64,000 bases of DNA from Rhodospirillales bacterium (GTDB lineage: Bacteria; Pseudomonadota; Alphaproteobacteria; Rhodospirillales; Rhodospirillaceae), in assembly GCA_028278135.1 (NCBI GenBank), contig JANQEW010000020.1, forward strand, positions 204,614 to 268,613. The letters run 5' to 3'. The notes under the pieces are model-generated. The model was not told where the DNA came from and did no database searches. It worked only from the letters and a program-made list of their open reading frames with translations. Positions 26,501 to 35,972 of the stretch are shown here, in pieces (positions within the stretch are counted from its first letter, which is position 1; each line of letters starts with the position of its first letter). A program made the position numbers and the translations under genes.

Positions 26501-26991
26501 GTCTCCCAGGCAGCCGCCATGGCCTCCGCAGACTCGTGCTCATCCATAACCCGGAAGTAAGGTACGACACCAGATTCGAGAGGAAAACGTCTGAGCAAAG
26601 ACTGACAAAAGGCGTGGAATGTTTCAACCCGTATGCCCACGTCGAGCACATATGCAAAAAGTCGCCGCGCCAGCGCCCGCATGGTCGCATCTGGCGTGTT
26701 GCCTCGTAAACACGCCAGATCTTCGGCTAACAGAGATTCTGGCAACGTAGCCCACTGCAGCAACTTATGATGAATACGATTAGCAACTTCTGCGGCCGCG
26801 GCTCTTGTAAAAGTGAGACAGAGAATCCGTTCTGGAGGCACTTTCTCAAGTAGCAAACTAAGAACACGATCAACTAAAACTTTTGTTTTTCCAGATCCAG
26901 CCGACGCCGCTACCCATACAGACACGCCTGGGTTAGCCGCTTGACGCTGCTGGGCGTGAGCAGCGGAAGAGGTCATTGAAGCAGAGAGCAT
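23518..26991 (-). CDS. addA: Double-strand break repair helicase AddA
   Basis: A 1157-residue UvrD-type helicase-nuclease. Walker A is AASAGSGKTKVLVDRVLSLL near residue 28. ILCLTFTRAAAAEVANRI follows. Motif II is LLIDEAQDVS. FAVGDRKQSIYSFQGA and ILTVHGAKGLQSPIVFLPDT are motifs III and V. The C-terminal RecB-like nuclease contains SGQIDRLVV and MIADYKSDR, so the nuclease active site looks intact. AddA works with AddB to resect DNA ends before RecA loading. AddB is normally encoded immediately upstream; here that position is the divergent hisA, so addB is elsewhere or lost. The start may be ATG at 26991 or 26976. Confidence 0.94.
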   Translation of the reverse strand: MLSASMTSSAAHAQQRQAANPGVSVWVAASAGSGKTKVLVDRVLSLLLEKVPPERILCLTFTRAAAAEVANRIHHKLLQWATLPESLLAEDLACLRGNTPDATMRALARRLFAYVLDVGIRVETFHAFCQSLLRRFPLESGVVPYFRVMDEHESAEAMAAAWETTLLTACNERHSARAVALETVTALVHETHFPELMEEIVTARSRLQHLIEKHNGVDGVVTAVRAKLGLAADETALGMLVAACANEACNVPALQVAATALQNSSKTAEIERGKILAAWLAEPAQRVKTFDDYLKVFFTGEGTVRKILLSQESVRKAPVAASILTEESERLVRVQASRKAAAVAEATAALLRLGADFLTVYRQYKNTRALLDYDDLILTTSRLLENEGHAAWVLYKLDGSLEHLLIDEAQDVSAEQWLIVERLTREFFSGLGSREENRAEVVRTVFAVGDRKQSIYSFQGAAPDSFESMQSLLRDKVRALGQVWADVPLHISFRSTPAVLQAVDAVFMRDPARDGVVLADEKIGHIAFRAGQAGLVEVWPLMEPAPPEHVVPWKAPVTRIQQPEAPMSRLARLMARRIAVMIEERDWLESRQRPVQAGDIMVLVRRRSGFVEDFVSALKGLNIPVTGVDRMILSEQIAVMDLTALGHVLLLPEDNLSLAAVLKSPFIGFDEEQLFALAYPRGSRTLWQALQEHAGAATPFGYACDWLTRLFAVAESRRPYEVYTHVLGALGGRRRLISRLGRDAEDAIDEFLAFTLRYEASHVPSLQGFLQWLQTTRVEAKRDLEQTRAEAIRILTVHGAKGLQSPIVFLPDTVHVPTQIPRLLWEDGDDGLVIWQPKQALETKMGIDLRAEAVKSRDREYHRLLYVAMTRAEDRLYVCGWRTNHVPPETCWYNMIHTALAPLGRREVDATLAESGLLPSGKVLRLVSFQEKNEQLIGNKRLSKQARHLTLPSWAVTRPPREPTPPRPLVPSQFKKEKNISESPLIGFYARYHRGRLVHRLLQSLPNIPAEERSAFAQHYLDHATRLQPLARLALIAEVLAVLTHPALIPLFGPGSQAEVPVVGVAEGRVVSGQIDRLVVTEDAVMIADYKSDRVVPPNVEHIPTVYLQQMAAYRSVLAALYPNRRVDCVLVWTEGPQVIPLPGVMLEAVSTDMHVA

Positions 26992-27039
26992 ACAGATATT
27001 CCATTACCGTGTCTTTCTCACAGTACGGGAGCCTACAAA

Positions 27040-27804
27040 ATGATTCTGTTTCCAGCCATAGACCTGAAAGACGGCGTCTGCGTTCGCCTTTTGCAAGGTG
27101 ATATGACACAGGTCACTGTGTTCAACACAGACCCAGCCGATCAGGCGCGTCGCTTTGCGGGACTCGGCTGCAATTGGTTGCATGTCGTCGACCTCGATGG
27201 TGCATGCACCGGCCAGCCTGTGAATGCCACAGCGGTCGAGGCGATCATCGCAGCCGTTGATCTCCCTGTCCAATTGGGTGGCGGTATTCGCGATCTCGCA
27301 CGTATTGCGCTCTGGCTGGAAAAGGGGGTGCAGCGGGTGATTCTGGGAACGGCGGCCCTGCATGATCCTGCTTTTGTTAAAACAGCCTGCAGTCTCTTTC
27401 CCGGCAAGATTGCTGTAAGCCTCGACACACGTGCTCACAGAATAGCAGTGGCAGGATGGACAGAAACCACATCCGTGACGGCGGTAGAGTTAGCAAGGCG
27501 GTTCGAAGACGTCGGTGTGGCTGCGGTGATACATACCGATATTGACCGTGACGGTGTGATGGCTGGTCCTGACCTCACAGCTGTTACTGATTTAGCGAGA
27601 AGTATTACATTACCTGTTATAGTTGCCGGTGGAATTTCCTCTCTCGAGGATCTGCAGGCGATTCTGACTCTTGCCAGATCGCTCCCAAAACTGAGCGGCG
27701 TTATTGTCGGCCGCGCTCTTTATAGTGGCTGCCTTGACCTACGCCAGGCACTCTCTTTACTAGCAGAATCTCAAGAGAACACCCCCAGCGAACACTCACA
27801 TTAA
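27040..27804 (+). CDS. hisA: Phosphoribosylformimino-AICAR-phosphate isomerase
   Basis: A 254-residue (beta/alpha)8 barrel. MILFPAIDLKDGVCVRL carries the first catalytic Asp. LHVVDLDGA, VQLGGGIRD, RVILGTAA, VAAVIHTDIDRDGVMAG (second catalytic Asp) and VIVAGGISS are the phosphate-binding and family motifs of HisA rather than HisF. It catalyses the Amadori isomerisation in histidine synthesis. It stands alone, without hisB, hisH, hisF or hisE around it. It is divergent from addA, with 48 bases between. Confidence 0.94.
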   Translation: MILFPAIDLKDGVCVRLLQGDMTQVTVFNTDPADQARRFAGLGCNWLHVVDLDGACTGQPVNATAVEAIIAAVDLPVQLGGGIRDLARIALWLEKGVQRVILGTAALHDPAFVKTACSLFPGKIAVSLDTRAHRIAVAGWTETTSVTAVELARRFEDVGVAAVIHTDIDRDGVMAGPDLTAVTDLARSITLPVIVAGGISSLEDLQAILTLARSLPKLSGVIVGRALYSGCLDLRQALSLLAESQENTPSEHSH

Positions 27805-27867
27805 CGAGAGGCGCACCCTGCAACATATGCTGGCACGCATAGCTTTTATGTACCGTCTGCATTTCTG

Positions 27868-29085
27868 CTAGAAAGTCATGGCATTATGCAGATTCTCCTC
27901 TAATTTGTTAAAGAACTGTTTTGTGGTCAGCCATGGCTGGTCTCGTGAGATGAGGTGCGCCAGATCTCTTGTCATGTGACCTGTTTCCACAGTGGTCACG
28001 CATACTTTCTCGAGAGAGTTGGCAAAGTGTCTGACGTCAGGCGTGTTATCGAAAAGACCGCGGAACTTGAGACCACACGTCCAAGCAAAGATGGAGGCAA
28101 TAGGATTGGTCGATGTTTCACGGCCCGCCTGATATTCACGGTAGTGGCGAACGACTGTACCATGAGCAGCCTCGGCTTCAACGGTTTTGCCATCAGGACT
28201 CATGAGAACCGATGTCATCAGGCCAAGAGAGCCGAAGCCTTGTGCCACTGTGTCAGACTGAACATCGCCATCATAATTCTTGCAAGCCCAGATGAAACCA
28301 CCTGGCCACTTGAGAACGGAGGCCACCATGTCGTCGATGAGACGGTGTTCATAGTGCAGATGATGTTCTGCATAAGCAACAGAAAATTCCGTGTCGAAGA
28401 CGGTCTGGAAAATATCCCTGAAGCGTCCGTCATAAGTTTTCAAAATTGTATTTTTAGTTGCAAGATAGACGGGATAACGTCTCTCTAGTCCGTAACGAAA
28501 ACAGGCGCGTGCGAATCTGCGGATTGAGTCGTCAATGTTGTACATCCCTAAGGCCACTCCTGCCCCAGGAAAATAGAAAACTTCTTGCACTACAGGCGTA
28601 TCACCACTTTCTGGTGTAAATACCATCTCCAGGCGGCCAGCTGTGGGGACACAGAAATCAGTCGCGCTGTACTGATCACCGAAAGCATGGCGGGCAATCA
28701 CAATAGGGCTGCGCCAACCAGGGATCAGACGTGGTATGTTGCGACAGATGATCGGCTCGCGGAAGACAGTTCCGTCAAGAATATTACGGATAGTCCCGTT
28801 AGGAGACTTCCACATCTTCTTTAGAGAGAGTTCCCGCACACGATCTTCATCAGGTGTGATGGTAGCACACTTCACTCCTACTCCATAGCGTCTTATAGCA
28901 TGAGCAGCATCGATCGTCACTTGATCATGCGTTCTGTCACGGTTTTCGATCCCGAGATCAAACGAGTGCAAGTCGATTTCGAGATAGGGCAGAATCAACC
29001 GTTCACGAATCATTTCCCAGAGAATCCGAGCCATCTCATCGCCATTCAGTTCGACAACCGGATTCATCACCTTAATTTTAGCCAT
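27868..29085 (-). CDS. icd: Isocitrate dehydrogenase, NADP-dependent, eukaryotic-like type
   Basis: A 405-residue TCA-cycle enzyme that oxidises isocitrate to 2-oxoglutarate and yields NADPH. The start [20 protein letters not shown] is canonical for the alphaproteobacterial/mitochondrial subfamily. Substrate-binding motifs are [20 protein letters not shown] near 92 and [17 protein letters not shown] near 125. The metal-binding region shows [13 protein letters not shown], and the NADP site contains [13 protein letters not shown]. The ATG at 29085 is preferred to the in-frame codon at 29100. It is convergent with hisA and divergent from the ABC operon at 29287. Confidence 0.95.
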   Translation of the reverse strand: MAKIKVMNPVVELNGDEMARILWEMIRERLILPYLEIDLHSFDLGIENRDRTHDQVTIDAAHAIRRYGVGVKCATITPDEDRVRELSLKKMWKSPNGTIRNILDGTVFREPIICRNIPRLIPGWRSPIVIARHAFGDQYSATDFCVPTAGRLEMVFTPESGDTPVVQEVFYFPGAGVALGMYNIDDSIRRFARACFRYGLERRYPVYLATKNTILKTYDGRFRDIFQTVFDTEFSVAYAEHHLHYEHRLIDDMVASVLKWPGGFIWACKNYDGDVQSDTVAQGFGSLGLMTSVLMSPDGKTVEAEAAHGTVVRHYREYQAGRETSTNPIASIFAWTCGLKFRGLFDNTPDVRHFANSLEKVCVTTVETGHMTRDLAHLISRDQPWLTTKQFFNKLEENLHNAMTF

Positions 29086-29286
29086 ACCGACAACCTTCAA
29101 AAGGCATTGCGAGGAATACTAGCGGACTAAAAACTAGCTCTCAAAAGAGTAAAAGAGTATACGCCTCTTACTGCAGAATTGCTTCTTTATGCACTCACAC
29201 CCTTCAAAGGGCTATCACTTTCAGCCGTTCCAGTGCTTGGGTGTTAGATAGGAGTGTTAACAGCAGCAGAGAGAAAGGGTGAGTGT

Positions 29287-30240
29287 ATGTCGGGCATGAT
29301 AGTCCTGAAGGGACTGAGTAAGCAATTCGACCATTTAGTTGCCGTTGACAACATCACTCTGACAGTAGCGCAAGGAGAAATTCTGGCGTTTCTAGGACCC
29401 AATGGCGCAGGCAAGTCGACGACCATGAAAATGGTGACGGGCTTTCTGGCCCCAACCGCCGGAACAGCTGCCGTGTGCGGATTCGACATTCTCACACAGC
29501 CATTAAAGGCAAAAGCCAAATTAGGTTATCTGCCAGAGGGGGCGCCCTCTTACGAGGACATGACTCCTGCAGGTTTCCTCTCTTTCATCGCTCACATACG
29601 CGGCTATAGCAGAAGGCGAGAAAGGGCGAAGCGTGTTGCTGCCGTTGCGGAACGTGTGGCCCTGACCGAAGTGCTACAGCAACCCATCGATACTCTATCG
29701 AGGGGCTTTCGGCGCCGTGTGGGTTTGGCACAGGCTCTGCTGCATGACCCAGATGTCTTGATACTTGACGAACCAACTGAAGGCCTGGATCCAAACCAGA
29801 AACACCACGTACGCGGCCTGATTCACGACATGGCAGCGGACAAAGCAATAATCATCTCCACGCATATTTTGGAAGAAGTTGAAGCTTTGTGTGGCCGGGC
29901 CGTTATCATTACCCGTGGCCGTCTTGTCGCTGATAGCACAGCTGAGGCGCTCCTGGCCGGTCTCCCCTATCACAATGCCGTCACAGTGACCGTGACAGCA
30001 GCAGAGGCTGACGTCGTAGAACAGAAATTACGCGGGTTAGCCAAAACAAGCAGTGTGGAACGCCTTTCGAACAAATCTCTTTTAGAGGCAAGCAGCATTC
30101 GGCTGAGAGTGTTGAGTCGGGACAGGCAACCCATCACAGCCGAGGTGAGCGAAGCCCTGCGATTCCATACCCTGACTGCGCTGACAGTGGAGCGTGGGCG
30201 ACTCGACGACGTTTTCAGAAACCTCACCTTACCAGACTAA
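29287..30240 (+). CDS. ABC transporter ATP-binding protein (GldA-like)
   Basis: A 317-residue ABC ATPase. Walker A is FLGPNGAGKSTTMKMVTG near residue 38, the signature is LSRGFRRRVGLAQALLHDPD near 137, Walker B is LILDEPTEGLDP, and the H-loop is ISTHILEEVE. A C-terminal domain of about 100 residues follows, as in GldA/CcmA-type exporters. The ATG at 29287 is chosen because it starts the homologous region. It is the first gene of a four-gene operon with a permease, a GldG-like protein and a DUF4340 protein. The transported substrate is unknown; in gliding Bacteroidetes the homologues are Gld proteins, but gliding is not implied here. Confidence 0.9.
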   Translation: MSGMIVLKGLSKQFDHLVAVDNITLTVAQGEILAFLGPNGAGKSTTMKMVTGFLAPTAGTAAVCGFDILTQPLKAKAKLGYLPEGAPSYEDMTPAGFLSFIAHIRGYSRRRERAKRVAAVAERVALTEVLQQPIDTLSRGFRRRVGLAQALLHDPDVLILDEPTEGLDPNQKHHVRGLIHDMAADKAIIISTHILEEVEALCGRAVIITRGRLVADSTAEALLAGLPYHNAVTVTVTAAEADVVEQKLRGLAKTSSVERLSNKSLLEASSIRLRVLSRDRQPITAEVSEALRFHTLTALTVERGRLDDVFRNLTLPD

Positions 30241-30256
30241 GGAAGAGGGCCGAAGC

Positions 30257-31003
30257 ATGAGATACACACTCCAGAGGGTGCGTGCCGTGGCATGGCGAGA
30301 ATTCAAGTCCTATTTCATGACTCCGCTTGCCATGGTCTTCCTTGTGATCTTTACCGCTTCAGCAAACGCGCTCACTTTCTATGTTGGAAACATTTTTGAA
30401 AATGGGCAGGCTAGCTTAGAAAGTTTCTTTCTTTATCACCCGTGGCTTTATCTGTTACTCGTACCAGCAGTGGCCATGCGCCTATGGGCGGAAGAATGGA
30501 ACTCTGGTACTGTTGAGATGCTGCTCACTTTACCATTGTCCACGGCGCAGGCAGTCTTAGGTAAGTTCTTAGCAGCGTGGGCATTCCTCGGATTAGCTTT
30601 GATTTTGACAGTCCCGCTATGGATCTCTGTCAATATGCTGGGTGAGCCAGACAATGGTGTTGTGATAGCGGGCTACCTAGGCAGTTTCCTCATGGCCGGT
30701 GCGTTTCTGGCCATCGGCTCCTGCCTCTCTGCCTTAACAAGGAATCAGGTCATTGCCTTCGTGGGAGCTGCAGCAGTGAGCTTCCTGCTGGTGATGAGTG
30801 GCCTTGATATAGTACTGGATGTTTTTCGTTCATGGCGTTTACTAATAATAGCTGAATCTATTGCAGCCTTGTCAATTCTTACACATTTCCAGTCACTCAT
30901 GCGCGGCACAATTGGATTGTCTGATGTTATTTTCTTTCTCTCTATAATAGTATTTTGGTTATTCGCTACAGTGGTAGTGCTCGACAGGCACAAGGGCTCG
31001 TGA
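30257..31003 (+). CDS. ABC-2 type permease (GldF-like)
   Basis: A 248-residue inner-membrane protein with six hydrophobic helices. AWREFKSYFMTPLAMVFLV at the N-terminus and AMRLWAEEWNSGTVEMLLTL near residue 75 are the typical ABC-2 permease motifs. The ATG at 30257 follows GGAAGAGGG. The stop TGA is two bases before the ATG of the next gene, so translation is probably coupled. Confidence 0.9.
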   Translation: MRYTLQRVRAVAWREFKSYFMTPLAMVFLVIFTASANALTFYVGNIFENGQASLESFFLYHPWLYLLLVPAVAMRLWAEEWNSGTVEMLLTLPLSTAQAVLGKFLAAWAFLGLALILTVPLWISVNMLGEPDNGVVIAGYLGSFLMAGAFLAIGSCLSALTRNQVIAFVGAAAVSFLLVMSGLDIVLDVFRSWRLLIIAESIAALSILTHFQSLMRGTIGLSDVIFFLSIIVFWLFATVVVLDRHKGS

Positions 31004-31005
31004 CA

Positions 31006-32889
31006 ATGGCTGCTGCCTCTCCTTCCTTCACGCTCACTCGCCACAGGCACTGTCTGTGGTTGGTGGGCTTAGTACTTGCAACAGTTACTGTACTGGCCGT
31101 CAACGTTGCTGCTTTTTCCAGATTCAAGCCATTTTATCTGGATATGACAGAAGAAAAGCTTTTTACCCTCTCAGAGAGTACAAAGCATGTCCTTTCCAGG
31201 ATTGATGAGCCTATTACTGTACGGCTCTACTTTTCTCGTCAAATAGGTGAAAAAAATTTTTTATTGAATTCTTATTATAATAATGTTTACAGATTATTAT
31301 TGCAATACGTGAATTTTTCCTCAGGTAAAATCCTCTTAAAGCTGATAGATCCGGAGCCATTTTCAGAATCTGAGGATAGGGCGGTGGCTTTCGGGTTGCA
31401 AGGTGTCCCGGTGAGCGAGAGTGGTGAACTGGGTTATTTTGGTTTAGCAGCAACTAATAGTATTGATTCTCAAGAAATTGTGTCGTTCTTCAATCCCGAG
31501 CGTGAGCCTTTTCTGGAATACGATTTAACAAGGCTCGTTCACAGCCTAGCGATAACCCGGCGTAAAACCATTGGTCTTTTGTCCACTCTGCCACTCGACG
31601 ATCCGGGTGATCTCGAGATGGTAGAGAGACGACGTTGGTTGGTCCTGGATCAGATCCGCACGCTGTTCAATGTGCAGAGTCTGCCTGTAATGCTCGACGC
31701 TCTGCTGCCGCATGAGATCGACATGCTGATGGTAGTCCAGCCGAAGAATCTGCCGGCAAAAACCCTGTATGCCATCGATCAGTTTGTCCTCAAGGGCGGA
31801 CGAGTGTTGCTTTTTATCGATCCTGTTGCCGAAAGTAGCTCGTCTGGCGCGGAGACCACTGATTCATCTTTCAGTGGTTTGAGCAGGCTTTTGGAAGCCT
31901 GGGGGATTCGTTTTGTTCCACACCAAGTGGCCGCTAATGTCGATGCCGCGAGGCGGGTCAATGCGGGCCGGGGTATGCATGCGATGATCACAGATCATGT
32001 AGCTTGGCTCTCGCTCGGACAGGACGCTTTCGACGACCGTGATGCAGTTGTTGGCACTTTGGAGCGAGTGAATGTGGCTACTGCGGGTGTTTTAGAGGCC
32101 ATTGATGGGGCAACGACCACCATAAACCCGCTCATTTCAACAAGCATACGGTCGATGCGACTGTCTGCAGAGCAATTCACCAGTCCTATACCAGATCTCA
32201 TAGGTCTGGTGCGGTCTTTTCGCTCTGCAAATCAGCGACTAGCTCTTGCTGTCCGTGTCACGGGGAGAGCATCATCGGCTTTTTCTAATGGAGCACCAGT
32301 GGCATGGCGTGGGCAAAATGATCATATTACGAAGGCAAATATTCACATACTTATCGTAGCTGACACGGACATCTTAACAGATAGTCTCTGGGTGCAGAAA
32401 CAGAATTTCTTTGGTCAACAGTTGATTGTTCCCGTAGCAGATAATGGCACGTTTGTCCTCAATGCGTTGGAGGATCTCTCTGGTGCCGAGGCGCTGATAG
32501 GCTTACGTGGCCGGGGGAGGATGGAACGGCCATTGGTGCTGGTCGAAAACCTGCGTCGCGAGGCAGAATTGCGCTATAGAGCCAGAGAAAGGGCGCTCCT
32601 GCAGCAGATAGAATCCGTGCAGGAGCGTATGCGCACCTTGGAAAGGCGTGAGACAAAGTCCACCGAGCTTTTGCTCATGCCACAGGAACGCAAGGATCTT
32701 GAGTCCTTCCGTCGTGACTTGTTGACGGCTCGTCACGAATTACGCACGGTCAAGCACGCACTGGCCCAGGATATTGAACGCCTAGAAGGCTGGATCAAAG
32801 CTATCAATATTGCCGGTGTCCCGCTGTTGCTAACTGGCGTGGCCGTGGGAATCGCTATGCGTCGTCGCCGGCTGAGACTTGCTCTCTAA
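31006..32889 (+). CDS. GldG-family ABC-type uncharacterised transport protein
   Basis: A 627-residue protein with one N-terminal transmembrane helix (about residues 18-38), a large periplasmic region and a C-terminal helix (about 600-617) before a basic tail. The start of the periplasmic part, YLDMTEEKLFTLSESTKHVL, is diagnostic for the GldG/Gtr family, as is the GGRVLLFIDPVAES segment. The region before the C-terminal helix (about 530-600) is a coiled coil rich in Glu, Arg and Leu. It forms part of the same export or sensor complex as its neighbours. An AT-rich patch (31240-31330) stands out in an otherwise GC-balanced gene. Confidence 0.86.
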   Translation: MAAASPSFTLTRHRHCLWLVGLVLATVTVLAVNVAAFSRFKPFYLDMTEEKLFTLSESTKHVLSRIDEPITVRLYFSRQIGEKNFLLNSYYNNVYRLLLQYVNFSSGKILLKLIDPEPFSESEDRAVAFGLQGVPVSESGELGYFGLAATNSIDSQEIVSFFNPEREPFLEYDLTRLVHSLAITRRKTIGLLSTLPLDDPGDLEMVERRRWLVLDQIRTLFNVQSLPVMLDALLPHEIDMLMVVQPKNLPAKTLYAIDQFVLKGGRVLLFIDPVAESSSSGAETTDSSFSGLSRLLEAWGIRFVPHQVAANVDAARRVNAGRGMHAMITDHVAWLSLGQDAFDDRDAVVGTLERVNVATAGVLEAIDGATTTINPLISTSIRSMRLSAEQFTSPIPDLIGLVRSFRSANQRLALAVRVTGRASSAFSNGAPVAWRGQNDHITKANIHILIVADTDILTDSLWVQKQNFFGQQLIVPVADNGTFVLNALEDLSGAEALIGLRGRGRMERPLVLVENLRREAELRYRARERALLQQIESVQERMRTLERRETKSTELLLMPQERKDLESFRRDLLTARHELRTVKHALAQDIERLEGWIKAINIAGVPLLLTGVAVGIAMRRRRLRLAL

Positions 32890-32928
32890 CGCTCTGAACA
32901 ACGTGGTCGGGGGGGGAGGAACATCGTG

Positions 32929-34002
32929 ATGTCGCTCAGGAGATTCCTTATCGTCGCTCTGCTTGCGGTGGTCTCCATCATTTTAGCCATGACTAGTCTG
33001 CGTCACTCTCCAGCCACAGGTGAAAAAGTGTTATTTCCTGGATTAAGCAATAAAATCGATGATATTTCTATTTTTACTGTGCGATCCGCCACGTCTTCCG
33101 TGACGGCCAGACGCAGTCCTCAAGGGTGGCATCTTGAGGAGTGGGACGGCTACCCAGCTGATGGCTCTAAAATTCGTGCTCTGGTAGCAGAGATGATTCG
33201 GGCAGTTCTTCTAGAGCCGAAAACCGCAGATTTAGGACGTCATGCCCTCTTAGATCTTGCCGACCCTGCGCCTGCAACAGAGGCCGCTGCTGCCGAGGGC
33301 CGTGGCCGTGAACTCACTCTCCATGACGCAAACGGCAATGTCCTGGCCGCTATCATTATTGGGAGACGTCGTTTTGATCTCGGCGGCGGGATTGCAGGCA
33401 GCGAGGGCGTTTATGTGCGCCGTCCTGGCGAGGCACAGACGTGGCTAGCCCGCACAGGCCTCTTTCCGACAACGGACATCAGTGGCTGGGTTGATTCCAC
33501 TTTGATGGGACTGGACAGCGCCCGGCTGGCCCAGGTGACTCTCCGCCATCCTAACGGCCATACCATCAGAGTTACGAATAACGGGACACAAAAGACTGTC
33601 CACCCCCTTCCACCGAACACTCAGGTGGACGAGAACGCAACATACCGTATCTTCGCACTCTTATCTCATATCACGTTTGAAAATGTCGTACGTAATAATA
33701 TTTATCGTAATAATAGTAATACTGGCATAGAGGCGACAAGGGCTTTTCTGACGACCCATGATGGACTCCGAATCAACGTTACCGCATACAATAGGGACGG
33801 CGCCACATGGGTAGCTCTGACAGCCAACGCCGCTCCAGAGAGTCCCGCCGCCGTTCATACGGAGGCTGACACGCTACACACCCGTCATCACACATGGCTG
33901 TACCAGATTCCCTCCTATAGCGCTGCCGTCTTTCAGACTCGCCCGGAAGACCTGATGCAAAGGCAAGAAGAAAAGAGAGAAGAGTCATCGGCACAGCCAT
34001 AG
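32929..34002 (+). CDS. DUF4340 membrane-anchored protein
   Basis: A 357-residue protein with one N-terminal transmembrane helix (residues 6-22). The periplasmic body contains ISIFTVRSATSSVTARRSP and LGRHALLDLADPAP, the pattern of DUF4340 proteins that regularly follow gldG-like genes. GTG at 32926 or ATG at 32929 could start translation; GGGGGGAGGA lies upstream. It ends 14 bases from the convergent leuB stop. It is the last gene of the four-gene operon; function is unknown. Confidence 0.82.
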   Translation: MSLRRFLIVALLAVVSIILAMTSLRHSPATGEKVLFPGLSNKIDDISIFTVRSATSSVTARRSPQGWHLEEWDGYPADGSKIRALVAEMIRAVLLEPKTADLGRHALLDLADPAPATEAAAAEGRGRELTLHDANGNVLAAIIIGRRRFDLGGGIAGSEGVYVRRPGEAQTWLARTGLFPTTDISGWVDSTLMGLDSARLAQVTLRHPNGHTIRVTNNGTQKTVHPLPPNTQVDENATYRIFALLSHITFENVVRNNIYRNNSNTGIEATRAFLTTHDGLRINVTAYNRDGATWVALTANAAPESPAAVHTEADTLHTRHHTWLYQIPSYSAAVFQTRPEDLMQRQEEKREESSAQP

Positions 34003-34016
34003 GGTTGTGAGCGTCT

Positions 34017-35126
34017 CTAAGTAAGCTTATCTAACTCGCGTAAAATGACATCACCCATCACTGTGGTTGACACCTTAGCCTTGTTGGGCTGCATGATGTC
34101 AGCCGTACGTAAGCCACCGCTCAGCACCCGCTGGACTGCTCGCTCTATCAAGTCAGCGTCAGACGGCTGATCAAACGAGTAGCGTAGCATCATTGCAAAT
34201 GATAACAGTGTGGCAAGAGGGTTAGCGATATCCTTTCCAGCAATATCCGGAGCTGAGCCATGGGCTGGCTCATAGAGGGCTCTTCGCCGTCTCCCCTCCT
34301 CTGGAGGCATTCCTAAACTCGCTGATGGTAGCATACCAAGGGAGCCAGTCAGGGTTGCAGCACAGTCGGACAGCAGGTCACCGAACAAATTATCAGTCAC
34401 AATAACGTCGAATTGCTTTGGAGCTCGTACTAATTGCATAGCACAATTGTCAGCATACATATGTGAAAGTTCTACACCTTTGTCTTTATATTCTTCATTC
34501 CATATTCTCGTAACTTCTTCACGCCATAGTGCGCCCGCTTCCATAACGTTGGCTTTGTCGACAGAAGAGACTTTCCTGTTTCTCTTCAAAGAGAGGTCGA
34601 AAGCGATGCGGGCTACACGAACAATCTCATTAGTAGAGTATGAATGCGTATTAATCCCAATACGATTCCCATCTGATAGTATATCAATTCCACGGGGTTT
34701 GCCAAAATAGACACCACCGGTCAGCTCACGCACGATCATAAGATCGAGACCCTTGACAACGTCCAGCTTTAACGTCGCCGCATCAGCCAGAGCATCGAAC
34801 ACGATAGCTGGCCGTAAGTTGGCGAAGAGATCCATGGCCTTACGCAAACGCAGCAAACCCTGCTCTGGCTTCTTGTCGAAAGACAAACCGTCCCACCTTG
34901 GCCCACCAACGGCACCCAGTAGAACAGCGTCAGCGGCCATAGCTTCCGCTAGGGTGTCATCTGTCAGGGACACACCGTGCACATCACAGGAACATCCACC
35001 AATCAAACCCTCGCTGACGTCAAACTGAACCCGCCCCTTGCGAGCCATCCAGTCGATCACACGCATGACTTGGGCCATGACCTCGGGACCAATTCCGTCG
35101 CCCGAAAGAACGAGAAGTCTCTTCAT
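34017..35126 (-). CDS. leuB: 3-isopropylmalate dehydrogenase
   Basis: A 369-residue NAD-dependent enzyme of leucine synthesis. [20 protein letters not shown] is the canonical start. [24 protein letters not shown], the [11 protein letters not shown] motif, [12 protein letters not shown] (metal-binding aspartates) and [18 protein letters not shown] are all in place. It is third in leuC-leuD-leuB, with 81 bases after leuD. The asd gene that often follows is replaced by a convergent unrelated operon. Confidence 0.96.
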   Translation of the reverse strand: MKRLLVLSGDGIGPEVMAQVMRVIDWMARKGRVQFDVSEGLIGGCSCDVHGVSLTDDTLAEAMAADAVLLGAVGGPRWDGLSFDKKPEQGLLRLRKAMDLFANLRPAIVFDALADAATLKLDVVKGLDLMIVRELTGGVYFGKPRGIDILSDGNRIGINTHSYSTNEIVRVARIAFDLSLKRNRKVSSVDKANVMEAGALWREEVTRIWNEEYKDKGVELSHMYADNCAMQLVRAPKQFDVIVTDNLFGDLLSDCAATLTGSLGMLPSASLGMPPEEGRRRRALYEPAHGSAPDIAGKDIANPLATLLSFAMMLRYSFDQPSDADLIERAVQRVLSGGLRTADIMQPNKAKVSTTVMGDVILRELDKLT

Positions 35127-35207
35127 CGTGCCTCACTTTTGCTCCAGGTCCATCAGTGCCCCTCGCCATGTTCGCCATGTTCACAAAGCCCATATTATAG
35201 TCATCCA

Positions 35208-35840
35208 TCATAACCACGGCCGTGTGTGACATTGTACTTCCTCATAGGCAGTAATCTTGTGAGCCTTTTTCATGGTCAGCCCAATATCTTCAATTCCTTC
35301 CATCAAGCAATACTTGTGGAAGGGATCAACCGCGAAAGAGATAATCCTATGATGAGACACACGGACCTCCTGGCGTTCTAGATCAACAGTCATTGTAGCA
35401 CGTGCCCCCCCGCACTCTGCTGCCTCCATCAGGGTGTTCACATGCTCCTGCGGTAGAAGAAGCGGCAGGATGCCGTTTTTCAAACAGTTGTTAAAAAATA
35501 TATCAGCATAGCTAGGTGCGACAAGGCACCGAATGCCAAAATCCAGAATTGCCCATGGTGCGTGTTCGCGAGAGGAACCACAGCCAAAATTGTCGCCTGT
35601 CACCAAAATAGCAGCTTGACGATAAATTCCCTGGTTAAGAATAAACTCAGGCCTCTCTTTTTCATTGTGATCGTAACGCATGTCATGAAACAAATTGCGG
35701 CCCAGTCCGCTGCGCTGGATCGTCTTCAAAAACTGCTTAGGAATAATCATATCAGTATCAACATTCACCATGGGCAACGGTGCTGCAACACCTGTTAGAA
35801 CGGTGAATTTCTTCAGTCCTGCATGTCTTTGTTGTACCAT
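35208..35840 (-). CDS. leuD: 3-isopropylmalate dehydratase small subunit
   Basis: A 210-residue swivel-domain subunit. [17 protein letters not shown] near residue 25 and [17 protein letters not shown] near 70 are diagnostic. It pairs with LeuC to interconvert 2- and 3-isopropylmalate. ATG 35840 ([12 protein letters not shown]) is chosen because the upstream open frame passes through a 16-bp tandem duplication and lacks homology. leuC ends 133 bases before this start. Confidence 0.94.
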   Translation of the reverse strand: MVQQRHAGLKKFTVLTGVAAPLPMVNVDTDMIIPKQFLKTIQRSGLGRNLFHDMRYDHNEKERPEFILNQGIYRQAAILVTGDNFGCGSSREHAPWAILDFGIRCLVAPSYADIFFNNCLKNGILPLLLPQEHVNTLMEAAECGGARATMTVDLERQEVRVSHHRIISFAVDPFHKYCLMEGIEDIGLTMKKAHKITAYEEVQCHTRPWL

Positions 35841-35920
35841 GCTCACTCTGTTCCTAATAGTTATTCTCTCCCACCTTCTGCAAGCTGAGCAAACGGACCG
35901 CGGGATCGACTCTCTCTCAG

Positions 35921-35952
35921 GAATGTCAGATCCATGGAATGTCAGATCCATC
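35921..35952. repeat. 16-bp tandem duplication between leuC and leuD
   Basis: Two copies of gaatgtcagatccatg, the second ending in c. They lie between the leuC stop (35973) and the leuD start (35840), inside the leuD leader. Confidence 0.92.
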
Positions 35953-35972
35953 CAGAAGAGATGTGATCCGAC

